Shown here piece after piece: positions 1-12,300 of a stretch of 64,000 nt of DNA (positions are counted from its first letter, which is position 1; every line of letters starts with the position of its first letter). The notes below the pieces were generated by a model. That model saw only the letters and a list, made by a program, of their open reading frames with translations, was not told the DNA's origin and ran no database searches. The position numbers and the translations under genes are program-made. The DNA comes from Chrysemys picta bellii (taxonomy: Eukaryota > Chordata > Testudines > Emydidae), in NCBI RefSeq assembly GCF_011386835.1, contig NC_088800.1, positions 13,478,572-13,542,571 of the forward strand. Reading direction: 5' to 3'.

Positions 1-301
1 TTCAAAGACTGAAGACTTGTCTCATTTCTTTTGATATGTGGGTGTTGGTTTATTTTTAATGGTCAGTACAGATCAACGTAATGTTGAGGCTAGAGGGCTA
101 ACGCTGGTCTTGTTGGATAACTGAATCAAACACAGAGGGCCTGATCCTCAGCTGCTGTTACTAAGTGTAGCTCCATCAATGTGAGTGATGTCCTGCCAAT
201 TTATACCAACTGGGGATCTGACCCAGAGCCTGGGAAGACCAAGGTTAAAAAAAATTATTGAAGAAATTGACATTATTTCTCCATTGTTTTTCTCCCCCCA
301 G
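1..301 (+). other. AGBL1 intron, 3' portion upstream of first visible exon
   Basis: Intronic by inference from the acceptor at 300-301. It ends in a pyrimidine tract and cccccag. Bases 139-229 hold a decayed copy of a palindromic dispersed motif (gatcctcagctg ... aactggggatctgac), also present at 34112-34203. Nothing else recognised. Confidence 0.7.
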
Positions 302-339
302 GGCTGCCATTGAGGTTCTAGCAGCTTTGCTGAAATCAA
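302..339 (+). CDS. AGBL1: AGBL1 exon (38 bp): end of ARM-like region
   Basis: A very short exon encoding [12 protein letters not shown]. Its acceptor is ctcccccag (AG at 300-301) and its donor is gtaagc at 340. It begins with the third base of a codon and ends with the first base of the next. That base joins the first two of the 12360 exon to make Lys, giving LLKSKSNSRRAV, a conserved CCP1/CCP4 motif. Preceding exons are outside the window. Confidence 0.82.
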
Positions 340-3300
340 GTAAGCGCCTTCTCTTTATATTCTTACTGACATACCTGTCTGTGCTGTGCACCTGGATAGA
401 CGTCCCGTTAGGAATGGATACATTCTTCTCCAACTCAATGTGCCCTCCTCCCCCCCCCTCTGAAATGCAATAGACCAGGGATCGGCAACCTTTGGAACAT
501 GGCCCATCAGGGAAAGCCACTGGTGGATTGGGATGGTTTGTTTACCTGCAGCATCCACATGTTCGGCCGATTGCAGCTCTCACTGGCCGCGGTTCACCGT
601 CCCCGGTCAATGGGGGCTGCGGGAAGCAGCAGCCAGCACATCCCTTGGCCCACGCCACTTCCTGCCGCCCCCATTGGCCGGGAACGGCGAACCGCAGCCA
701 ATGGGAGTTGTGATCGGCCGAACCTGCAGATGCTGCAGGTAAACAAACCGTCCTGGCCCACCAGCGGCTTTCCCTGATGAGCCGCGTGCCAAAGATTGCT
801 GATCTCTGCAATAGACCAAAGCAATCTGTGTTGAGAAATGGGAGGGGATAATATGTAGTATTGATTGTATATCTTGCCATGTTTCTCCCTGTGTCTCTAT
901 GATGATGCAGGTGGGAAATCATAACCTAGACATAAAGGTGCAAGCTCCTTAAGTGAAATGACCAGGGTGGCCACTTGTTCTGATTTTTTGGGAAGGGCTT
1001 AGAAGAATTCTGCAGACTGTCATAATGACACCACTTTTACTTTATTCTTCCCCTGCTAGCATCTCAGGTCTCCACTTGTGCTTGAAACCTTGCAGATCTT
1101 AAAGCTAGCCCCGGTACTTAGAGATTGCCTTGGTGTAGCCAAGCTCTGGCAGGGAGTAGCTAACACTGGCAGCGTCTGGTCCTTGGGGTATCAGAGGGGT
1201 AGCCGTGTTAGTCTGAATCTGTAAAAAGCAACAGAGGGTCCTGTGGCACCTTTGAGACTAACTGAAGTATTGGGAGCATAAGCTTTCGTGGGTAGGGTGA
1301 CCAGATGTCCCGATTTTATAGGGACAGTCCCGTTTTTTGGGTCTTTTTCTTATATAGGCTCCTATTACCCCCCACCCCGGTCCCGATTTTTCACATTTGT
1401 TGTCTGGTCACCCTATTCGTGGGTAAGAACCTCAGTTCTTCAGATGCAAGAAGTGAGGTTCTTACCCACGAAAGCTTATGCTCCCAATACTTCCGTTAGT
1501 CTCAAAGGTGCCACAGGACCCTCTGTTGCTTGGTCCTTGGGGGTTAGGGCTCTTTTAGCTTGGGTCCCCTTGTATGTACTCCTGGCCTGAATGTTCCTGA
1601 AGTGAACGCGTTACCCTTTTCTGCCTTTATCTCATCCAAAAACACTTAGCTTTTTATTACCAGGATTTAATAAAGCTTTGATTAAGAAAGAGTGCTCTAG
1701 TATTGCAGACAATCTCCTCTCCAATAAATCACAATGGCGTATTGTCCTCTCTCTCTTCCCCCTCCTCCCCGCCCCCTTTACTCTTTCTCTTCTCTGTCCT
1801 TTTCATGAGCATTAGGAATAAATGCATTTGTGAAAAATTGTAGGCCTGGAAGCAGTACTTAAATGAGCATGCTGCAATGGGATCATGTCTGAGTCGCACC
1901 AGCTCAAGTGATGAATTCTCAAATAATGCTCCGGTATTAACCTTGCTGCCTAGATTTAAAGGTCACGTTATTGCAACAAGGAAACACCTTCTGGTTCAGA
2001 TACTAAATCTTAATAAGGGGGCGATGGGGCCACTCCAGAGCTGCCTTCAACTTAAAAGCAAAATTAGCATTTAGAGAAGGAGGAATTCACGGAGAGGAGG
2101 GGAGCTGCGGGGAGAGTGGAGAGCTCAGTTGGCAGCACAAGCCGTTCTACGGCACTCCTGCTTTATGGTCAGCACCTGGGGCTGTGAAGGGAGATTCTGC
2201 GGTCTCAGTGGTGTCGGTGGGGCCAGGCTTCCTGTTCCAGGACAATGGCCCACCCGATTTGCGACTGCACAGCATTGATGTGGTAACTACAGCAACCACT
2301 TAGTGGAAAAGTGACATTAGGAAAGTAAGGGGTGGAGTTGTAGATGTTTGTAAAACATGTGCTATAACTGGAACCAAGGAGGCTGAGCTAGCATCATTTA
2401 ATCAGCTAGCTCTGCCCAAACCACCACCAGCAGCTCTGTGGTTCATCAGTGGTCCACAGTTAGAGAGTCATTGGTCTAGAACATGATTTGGGTTTCTTCT
2501 CACTCTGAGTGTCTTTGGAGGCTACTAGAAGAAAGTAAATGTCTACAAGCATTAGGCATTGTTGTGTGTGAGAATTGCTTGTGAAGACCCAGGCTGAAAT
2601 CAAAGGTGGGGGACCTCACAGATGTGAAAGCTGTAGGTTTTGCGCTGAATGGGAGATGGAAACCCTGGTGCTAGCCGCAACAATTAAATCGGGGTGTGTA
2701 TCAGCACATCGGTTATTCTGAGCCTCATCGGGGCCTTGAAAAGTGACCTGCTTGTGCTGCTGCAGTGGGACTTGATCTTGCTAGGAATGAGGATGAGATC
2801 ACCCAGAAAACAGAGGTCAAGAATGCATCCATTCTTGGTGGTCCACCTTCAGGGTTGCACTCAGTGTCTCCAGCTGGGATGTTGCTCTGCCTCTGGCTAC
2901 ACAAATGACCTTTGCAAGGATCTCTTAGGCCAGGAGCCCCTCTTCTGCTTTTGGCAAGAAGTCAGAAGGAGAAAGAATCCCCTATAGTTTTAATAGGACC
3001 AGGCAGATGGCAGTACCTCTCCCTAATGTTTTCATGGTGATAATCTCCCTGCCCCTCAAGATTCCTCTAGTCTTCACTGATACTTTGGCCAGCTGCGGAG
3101 GAAAGGGCTACCTGTAAGCTTTGATCTGTGGCTGAAATCTAGCCTCTCTCTGTCCAAACAGACACTGATGGGAACTGCTCACCTGCAATTGCTTAATACT
3201 GGGGAGCTGTTGGGGAAGTAGGTGAGGGAACAAGATCTATCTGGGAGCCACAGAAGGCAGCAAAGTATGAGGGAATTACCAGTCTGTCTGGAGCTGGGAA

Positions 3301-6300
3301 ACTATCTTGAACAGGGGCGGCTCCAGGCACCAGCGCAGCAAGCACGTCCCTGAGGCGGGAAGCCGCGGAGGGAGCGGCCTGCTGGTCGCTGTGAGGGCGG
3401 CAGGCAGGCGGCTTTCGGCGGCATGCCTGCGGGAGGTCTGTCGGTCCCGCGGCTTCAGCGGCAATTTGGCAGCGGGGATGCCGATGGCGGACCTCCTGCG
3501 GGCATGCCACCGAATCCACGTAACCCGCAGGTGCGCCGCCGAATGCCACCTGCCTGCCGTGCTTGAGGCGGCAAAAAACGTAGAGCCGCCCCTGATCTTG
3601 ACTGGTAGCTAACTTAGAAGTGAAAGTACCAGGTTTGCCAGTGAAATGGCTGCTGGGATATCTCATGGGGAACACCTGCTCACAGGTCTGGAGATCATTG
3701 ATCATTACCACCTCTCCTGCAGCACATGGTCCCCTTCACATGCCTCATGAACATGACCATGTTTCTCCAAGGTATTTGCAAAGGGACACCCTCAGCCTGA
3801 GGGATTTTGGAGGTGAGGCCATTCTGCTTGTTATTTTCATAACCATAACCCTGCTCAAACCTGCCTAGGGCTCCCATAAAGGACGCTGCTCAGGCAGCCA
3901 ATGGGTTTCTTGAAATTGGTGCCTCATCTACAGCTGGGAAGAAAAGGCCTGCAGCCCCAGAACATGGCCAGAGGGAGCCTGATGCTTTTCTTCTTGAAAA
4001 TGTGAATGGAAAGGAATTATAGACATTTGTGTGACTCTTAATGTAGGCTCAGAAGCGTGTGTCACTTCTAATGCTGCAATAACGACTATATCCTTTTATA
4101 ATTAGGATTGTAGATTACTTATACAAAATAGATTTTCCTTCCCTGACAATCAGACCGTCTCACTCTGCTCTTGGAATCTCAGTATTGCCAATGTCAAACA
4201 TTCAAAAATCATGAGTCAGGCCCCAGAAAATCATGAGATTGGCTTAAAAATCATAATGTTAAACAGACCAAAAAGTGGGTACTTTTAATTTGCCTTCTGG
4301 TTCTTAAGCCTTTAGGCTGCACCAAGGCACATTTTCATATTTTACTCTGTGATCCTGAGGGATGCACATTTACTTTTTTTTAATATGAAAGCTGAGATTC
4401 TTCTATAATCACCTGACTCCAGGAGTTGGGGCTTTAAGGGGAATACCAAATACTGCAAGACTCATGGCAAAATCATGAGAGTTGGCAACACTGGCATCTC
4501 TCCACTAGCTTCCCTTGCTCACTGCATTGACTTTAAATGTCTTGCCTTTGCCACTAGCCGCTGCACTGCTCCACACTGGCCTACATCTTGGATCTCGTTT
4601 CTTAGCGTGTCTTCCTCTCTACCCGTGACTCTCGTCTTGATATCCCCTTCATTTCCTTCTCCCACACCTGCCTTCATGCTTTCTTCTGAGCAGCTCCCTT
4701 GTGCCCAGAATGATCTCCTAACCGCTGTGTGCCAGGCTCCCACTGTCTTCTCATTCTGATCCCTTCATATGATTCACTACCTCTGCAGTGTCCACAAACA
4801 GAATAAGCAAACACAAGTCCCATATTGGCTCCTTCCCCTGTTTTTTTCCATGCATCTCCTCTGACTGTCTGCCTTCTAGACTGTAAGCTCTGCGGGGCAG
4901 TGCCCTACTTTTATTTGGGTCTGCTATGGGCTCAGCCATACTGTTGGGCGTTAGCAAATAACAGTAGTTGGGAGGCTGAGTGATACGGGAGCATCAATAA
5001 TTCTTCTGTAAGGACTTGTGTCTGAGTATGTCAACGCCCTTCCCAAAATTAATGAACTAAACCTCCCAACCCCTGGTGAAGTGGGTATCGCCTAGCTTGT
5101 CCAGATGGAGAAACTGAGGCACAGTGCAGCAAAGCATCTTGCCCATAATCATGCAGCAAGCCAGTGGGAGAGGTGGAGACAGAACTCTGACCTCCTGGCT
5201 CCTGAGTGCATTGGCAGAGCAGAAAGTGGGGGGGAGGGGAAGGGAAGCTGTGCTGTGTGTGACTCCATCCTGTGGGATCTTTTGCTTTTGTCAGCGCCGA
5301 ATTCATGCCCAAAATAAAATAACTCAATGCAATTTTTTGAGGGTAGGGGAAACAGTCAAGCTGAAGAAACAGGCTTAGGCAGCTGCCTGTTTGGGTCTGT
5401 AGGGTTAAAGTGGGTAATTCTGAACATTCCTCTTGTCCCCCACCCCCATGACACAAGCCAACTGCTTCACCCCAGCACCACATGATGGCACTGTTATTAT
5501 AGCGATCCCAGGTCCCATCCGTGCTTAATCCAATATTTATTTTTGGTGAGTAATTTGTTTATCAGCAGGTTATTTTAATCTAATTTTGGTCATATTTGTT
5601 ATACCCGACTATCTGTACTTCCCAGCGTTCGCAGTTTGCGTGTCTTTAAGGAAATTAGCTGGAGCCAATCTCGGAGGCATTTGCTCAGCGGTTATTGAAG
5701 GGAGAGGGCTAGGGAAACAGACAGAGACCTTGTTGCATTGCTTGCCTAGTGAAATTGTAATGAGCAATTTAAAGAGACAGGCTGCGGTGACCTCCTGAGT
5801 ATGTCTCTTTTATCAAGAGGATTCTCTGGTGCAGGCAGCAGTTATTGTAAATGACCTTTTCACCCCCCCCTCCCTTTCCTCTCTCCTTATCCCCTTGCCT
5901 TACCTATTTCCCTATTTCCTCCCAGCCATACTTCTCCTTCCTTGGTACTCCCCCCCCCTTCCTCCCTCCTCCTTTATTTAACCACTCACACTCTTCCTTT
6001 CATGAAGGCATGAGGATTGTGTGCCCAGTGGGATAAAATATCCAATGTGATTCCCTCCCACACAGACTGGTTCCTCAAGGGGACATGTAGGCTCCCCAAG
6101 AAAGAGAAGAGGGGAGTTCTATCAAGCAAACATTCATAGCCTGCCCGTCAGGGATGGGTGTGCATCAGAACTGCCTGTATTTTGTGGAAGGGTCAAAATT
6201 AGAAACTGGATCTCAGTTTTGCAAGTGATGCCCCACCTTTCTAACAGTGTGAAGCAAAACCTCTGATACTCCCCTTTCCCCTCTGAACTTCAGGATGTTT

Positions 6301-9300
6301 ATAATCCCAGTTCCAGTTTGGGGGCTGTATCTTGTCCTTCCTCAGAGCATAGTTATTCAGTGTAATTGGGTAGGGTGCGGGGGGGAGGGGAAAGGGTGGG
6401 AATGGGTGTCCCTTTCATTTCTACTCCACAAGATTGTTCTTCTCTCAGAGGGTTCTCAATGCAGATGTACCTACTGTCCCAGAGTGGAAGGATGGTTTCA
6501 ACTCCCACATCGACAGCTCAGCGCCCATCTGTATTTTGTCCTGAAGGATGAAATAATGGAGTTGAGATGTTGCATCGTTTTGTTTGTGTCTCTATTAATG
6601 ATGCATTGGCAAATGAGGCATGCTTATCCTGATGGAAGGACAGTGTTTGTGTCCCCAGTGATGGGTGGACTTCAGAAAGTTCAGAGATGGAGTTTGGAGA
6701 AGTCCTTCAAATTTCTGGATCCTTATCTGAACTCTCCAGACCACTTTAGTCTGAAAAACTGGATTGGAAATTTTGTGCAAACAGTATTTCTCATGGAATT
6801 TCAACACTTTGGCTTCCATCCAAGAACACAAAGTACTAAGAAAATGAAACGTAAGGGAGAAAAATTAAACCTTTTCAAATTTTAAAGATTTGATTCCCAT
6901 TGGGGATAGTTCTGTAGCTTAATGAGGCATTGGTTTTCCCTTTCTTAATATTAATTGGGGGGAGAGATAGCTCAGGTGTTTGCGCATTGGTTTGCTAAAC
7001 CCAGGGTTATGAGTTCAATCCTTGAGGGGGCCATTTAGGGATTGGGGACTGTCAGGGGCAATACTTGGTCCTGCTAGTGAAAGCAGGGGACTGGACTTGA
7101 TGACCTTCAAGGTCCCTTCCAGTTCTATGAGATAGGTATATCTCCATCTCCCTATATATATATTCTAATCTTTGCATGTTGATGATGCAACAATGGCCAC
7201 TTAGTGGAGGGTTCTCATGTCATACTATATCTTTGTGTGAGATACCATCTTGGCCAACATCAGGGGACCTTCAGAGCTGAAGGAGTGAGTCACTAAAGCT
7301 GAGAGCTGAAACAGACTCATCTCCTCTGAGGACTGGGCACAGAGGAAGACATGTACCACATCCTGACCAGTGGAATGCACTTGTGTCCTCTGTCTTCTCG
7401 CCCTGGTGTTGATACCTCAGTGACATTGCAATCAGATGCAGCTGTCCCAAGAGACAAAATAAACATTGGGTGTCTTTAAATGTCATCCTGCAGGCTGGGT
7501 GTGCAGGATGTGGGGCAGTATCATGTCTGCCCCCTGAATTCTGGGATGGGTGGAGAGTCACCCAGGGGCAGCAGGTTTGTATAATTTTTGGTGGTGCCCA
7601 GAACAGGTCCATAGTCCCGAACCACCACACCTGCCTTGTAAGCCAATATATATTTTTAAAAATAATGTAAAAATATAAGGGCTCTGGGGTGGGGCTGGTG
7701 ATGAGGGGTTTGGGGTGTGGGAGGGGCTCAGGCAGAGGGTTGGGCTGCAGGGGTGAGGGCTCTGGAGTGGGGCTGGGGATGAGGGGTTCACGATGCAGGA
7801 GGGGGCTCAGGGCTGGGGCAGAGGGTTAGGGTGCGGGGGGATGAGGGCACTGGCTGGGGCTGGGAATGAAGAATTTGGGGTGTAGGAGCAGCTCAGGGCT
7901 AGGGCAGAAGGTTAGGGTGTGGGGGGATGAGGGCTGGGGCTGGTGATGGGTTTGGGGTGTGGGAGCGGCTTAGGGCTAGGGCAGAGGGTTGAGGTGTGGG
8001 GGGGGTGAGGGCTCTGGCTGGGGCGCGGGCTCTGGGGTGGGGCAGGGCTGGCGATGAAGAGTTTGGGCTGCAGGCAGGTTGCCCTGGGGCTGAGGCCAGA
8101 GAGGAGGATTCCCCCCAGCCCTCTCCCCGACAGCAGCAGCGAGCTCCGGGGGAGGACCCCCCTCTTCCACCCGGCAGCACACACTCACCTCGCACCACTG
8201 TCACTACACCTGCTTCTAGGGCCCCTCTCGGGTCCAGGAAGCCCCCTCGCCTCCTCTGCTGTGGGTGTTGGGGGGGGGGAGGCTGCCATCAGCCGGACCT
8301 GCGGACGGGGCAGGTAAACAAACCGGCCTGGCCCGCCAGGGGCTTTCCCTAAACAAGCGGCAATCCCTGTTTGAGAAACCCTGCTTTAGAGGTTGCCTTA
8401 TACCCAGTTTTCTCAGGAGCAATCACTAGTACGTAGCAGGGAACAGGAGGTCTTCTTACCCCTTCCAAGCTCTTGGAGACTGCAGAGTTAATTTAGCAGA
8501 GCATCTTAGCTTCAAACCATGTCCTTGGCATAATGAATTGGCTGACTCGGATCAACAAAGAGAGCACCAAAGAGATTTAAATAGCTAGACACAAAGATAA
8601 ATATCTCTTTGTTCTCCCTGGTAAGCAGTGGCTTGCTCATCATATTTCAGGTTGACTGTAATCCAGTTATGTGATTGTATAAGCCATGTGATCTCCATTT
8701 GTGCAGCTTCAGAGGGGGCAGAGGTGAAAAGGAGAGGCTTCAGGAGCATCCCCAGAAACAGCAACAGCCCTGAGGCCATAATGACGGCTGACTGATGACG
8801 TTTACCTGCTATCCTCAAACCCTGTTTTGGGGTCCCCCACCTGCCATGCAATGAACGAGCCAGGGTTCCCTTGAAACGGGAAACTTTTCTTTTGTGTGAG
8901 CTCCTGGCTTTAGATGCATCTTTAACCACTGTGGAACCTCCAGGATGAATGTACCAGCTGTGCTGGGTACATCCAGGCAAAGCATGCCTGATGTGCCATC
9001 AAACTCATTCGGTGTGTCCAGGCAGAGAAGTGTGGCCCAAATATGTCCTCATTATCCATTGACTGCAATGGAATATTAGTGGAAACCTGTAGCACAGTGC
9101 AGGACCAACAGCAAAAAGGTTGAGAGGCAAAGGGCATTCTACCACCTACCACACAGTATATGCAAATCCACTCCAGGAGGAGCTGACTTCTTGCTGCCTA
9201 CAAATGTGCACAGGGCTGCTTGTATCTCTGTGACTCATACCCACCATCTGTATTTTAGCCAAAATACAGACATACACAGACAGGTGCATCGCGTAGATGG

Positions 9301-12300
9301 AGAGACCAACAGATAAGAGACAGGTGGGGAGGTTTCTGTTTTCCTTCCTGCCTTCTGGAGATTTTGGCATTCCTCCTTTTTTGCTCTTTCTCTGCTTTGC
9401 GGACTATAAAACTGAAAAAGGAATGGAAGAATAGAATGAGAGAGACCTGCCAATGGGAGGAGAACAGGAGAGGTTGATGGGATGGTCCAGGAAAACCAAC
9501 CAAACTGAATATCTAAATGAGACAACAGCATTTTGGTTCCTCACCAGTAATTCTCATCTCTTGTAATCAAGGTGTTGCGGGTATGGACACAGAATGATTC
9601 CCTCCTGTCCTGTCCTAGTAACCTTCCTTCCCTCTAGAACAGACTTCCCTACTTTAATTCATAATGCCAATGTTTAGATGCTACATTGATAAGTGCTACG
9701 GGAAACCTAAGAGAAATAAATAATAAATATCCTCAGCTCTTAGACTGTGTCATGCTTTTTATCCATAATGCACAATGGGAGGATTGGAAACTGAGGCACA
9801 GAGTGATCAAGTGACTTGCACAAGGCCATACCTGCGAGTCACTGCCAGAGTCAGGAACAGAAGCCAGGCGTCCTGACTCTCAGGCTAGAGCTGGTTGAAA
9901 AATGGGGGGGGGGGGGGAAAGCTTCAAAAAATATTTTACAGGAATTTTACTTTAGTTGAAATTTCTAACTAGCTCCACTCCCAGCCCTTTCCACTGCCAC
10001 TACGCCCCATGGGTCCTGACAAATGGGTCGCAGTGCTAAATGGTGTGGCTCTAGCTCCATTCTGATTTTGTTAGCCTCTGTACAAGGCAGGAGGCCACCT
10101 TGAGTCTGATTCAGACTGCCCCCAGCCCAAGCTCCCCGACTCTACTCTGCCTCTTGTCATGTGTATATACTTTGGCAGAACTCCCTAAGCAATTCTTCAA
10201 GGAAGATTGACTGATTTGAGGGGTTAGTCATCCTGCAGGTTAGCGAACATGACATCTGGCAGCGGATTAACAGGAAATCGTGAATCAAACCATTGGGACT
10301 GATAAGGGATTCTCAAGCAATTCAAGTTTTCTAGCATGCGCATGCACACCAATACTGAGTGAAGGTCAGAGGAGTAACACGCCTGTGGTCTCATACACAC
10401 TCACAATTGCCAGAGCTGAAAACATGAGATATATTGTCAGAGCTGTGTGGAGGCCAAGAAGTAAGACAGCAGAGGCTGCTGCAGGCCTGGATTGAGGTGC
10501 AGTGGCAGAGCGGCATGAAGGACCTAGGAAGGGAATAACAGAGACGGCAGATCAAGATTGAGGTGCATCAGCAGATGAATGTGGTAGCTCAGGACTGGTA
10601 TAGCAATGGGGTTGCAGGTCAGGATTGATTTGCATTGGCAGGCCTCTGGGGAGCTTCCCAGAAATGGAATGACAGGAGATGCTGCAGGTCAGGACTGAAG
10701 TTTATTGGCAGAGCTTTGTGCGGAGCTCTTTGCTCCCACCAATCCTCCCTCTTTATGCAAGATCTCTGTGTGATGTTTCCAAAGAACAGATAGAGAAGAC
10801 TTGCCACAGGGTCCTTCCTCCATCCCTCCCAGCATCCTCTCCTCTTCCCCATCACTGAGGCAGAGGTTTGCTGTCTGCCCTTCACCTGCAATGCCTAGAC
10901 CTGCCACAGTGACTCCCCATTCTCTCCTGGTTGCCGACCTCCCTTGGCCCCAGTCTCACTGCCTTTCTTTCTCCTCCTTAATCTCTGGTTCCCTTTTTCC
11001 TCTTCCCCCTGTAAATCCCAACTGATGACTTTAATGCTCCAGGTGTGAGTGGTTCTGGCACTCTTTTTATGAAACAGCAATGGATTGGTTTCCACTAGCC
11101 CTGGAAAACCCACACCAAGAGCTTTCTGTTGCAAACTGCATACAGTAATTGGGATTCAGGGGGCCCAACACATTTCCTGGCCCTGTGGTTTGATGAGCAT
11201 GCTCCTGGCAGCTTCTGAAATGGGTCAGAATGAGGCGGGTGGTGGACCAGCCAGGAAAAATACATTCATTCAAGGGCTGGTTTAAAGGGGAAAGAACAAC
11301 CTGCAGCTTGCCTGTACTTGCACACGCTGGGGCAGGGCAAGGAACACAGAGAAAAGGCGCTTCAGAAATGTTGAATGGCAATGTTGCTAGCTTTTGTGAT
11401 TTTATTGCGAGTCTTGCAATATTTGGTGTTTGTCTTAAAGACCAAGCGTCTGGAGCCATGTGATTGTGAGAATCTCAGTGTTAATTTTTTGTAAAGAACT
11501 TTTAAACCTTTATGGTTTTGGAGTAAAGCTTGAAAATGTGACCTGAGCACACACAAAAGGCTCAGAAACCAGAGGGCAAAGAAAAAGAAACCAAATGTGG
11601 TGTTTTTTAAAAAAAAAATCACTCGTGATTTTTAGGTTAATCAGGATCTTTTGAGCCTGATTAATGATTGGGTTGGCGGTCCTGAAATGGCGGAAGGGGC
11701 TGTGATTTTACAATCTCTGTTGTGCAATGGCTTTCATTACAAAGGGGTGTATGAGCATGCATCACACCTTTCAATAGCCAAACACAACCTCATTGTCTGG
11801 GGCAGGGTCATGTGACTGAAAGGTGGTTGGCTTTGTTGCCCACCATATGTCAGTCAGTCTCCTTTGGGATCCATACTACTGTATGAGGATCACATGACCC
11901 TCTCCCAACCAATCATATTGCATCTCTCTTTTTTCCCCCTCAATGGCTCCACCCTCTTTCATATTCATTTTGAGGAACATAATGGGTGCAGTGGGTCAGA
12001 TGGAGGCAGCCACAACTACTGCTGCTGCCCTGTGCTCCACTCATAGGGCTGTCAATCCAGCATCTTCCGCTTGTGCCAAGCATCTCAGTGCAGGAATTGT
12101 CTTTAGTTTTTGCTTTGCTTAGTGCTATGCCAAGCACATGCTCTATGCTTAACAAATAACAATTAAGGTCACACATGCAAATTATTAAAATCAAGTTAAT
12201 AAACATGTCTGTGATTGTGTGCGCAAGACCAAATGGATGTGCAAGTGTGTGCATGCGAGTGTGTGAGCATTGTGCATACGTATGACAGTCTTCAATCAGT

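Noticed and set aside
6295..6885. 196-residue + strand ORF
   Set aside because: No motif or family resemblance, low-complexity start and no splice-site support.
7000..7025. tRNA gene
   Set aside because: A- and B-box-like sequences belong to the head of a SINE with a CR1-like tail; no cloverleaf is completed.
7678..8085. CRISPR-like array
   Set aside because: Units are contiguous, without unique spacers, and the context is vertebrate.
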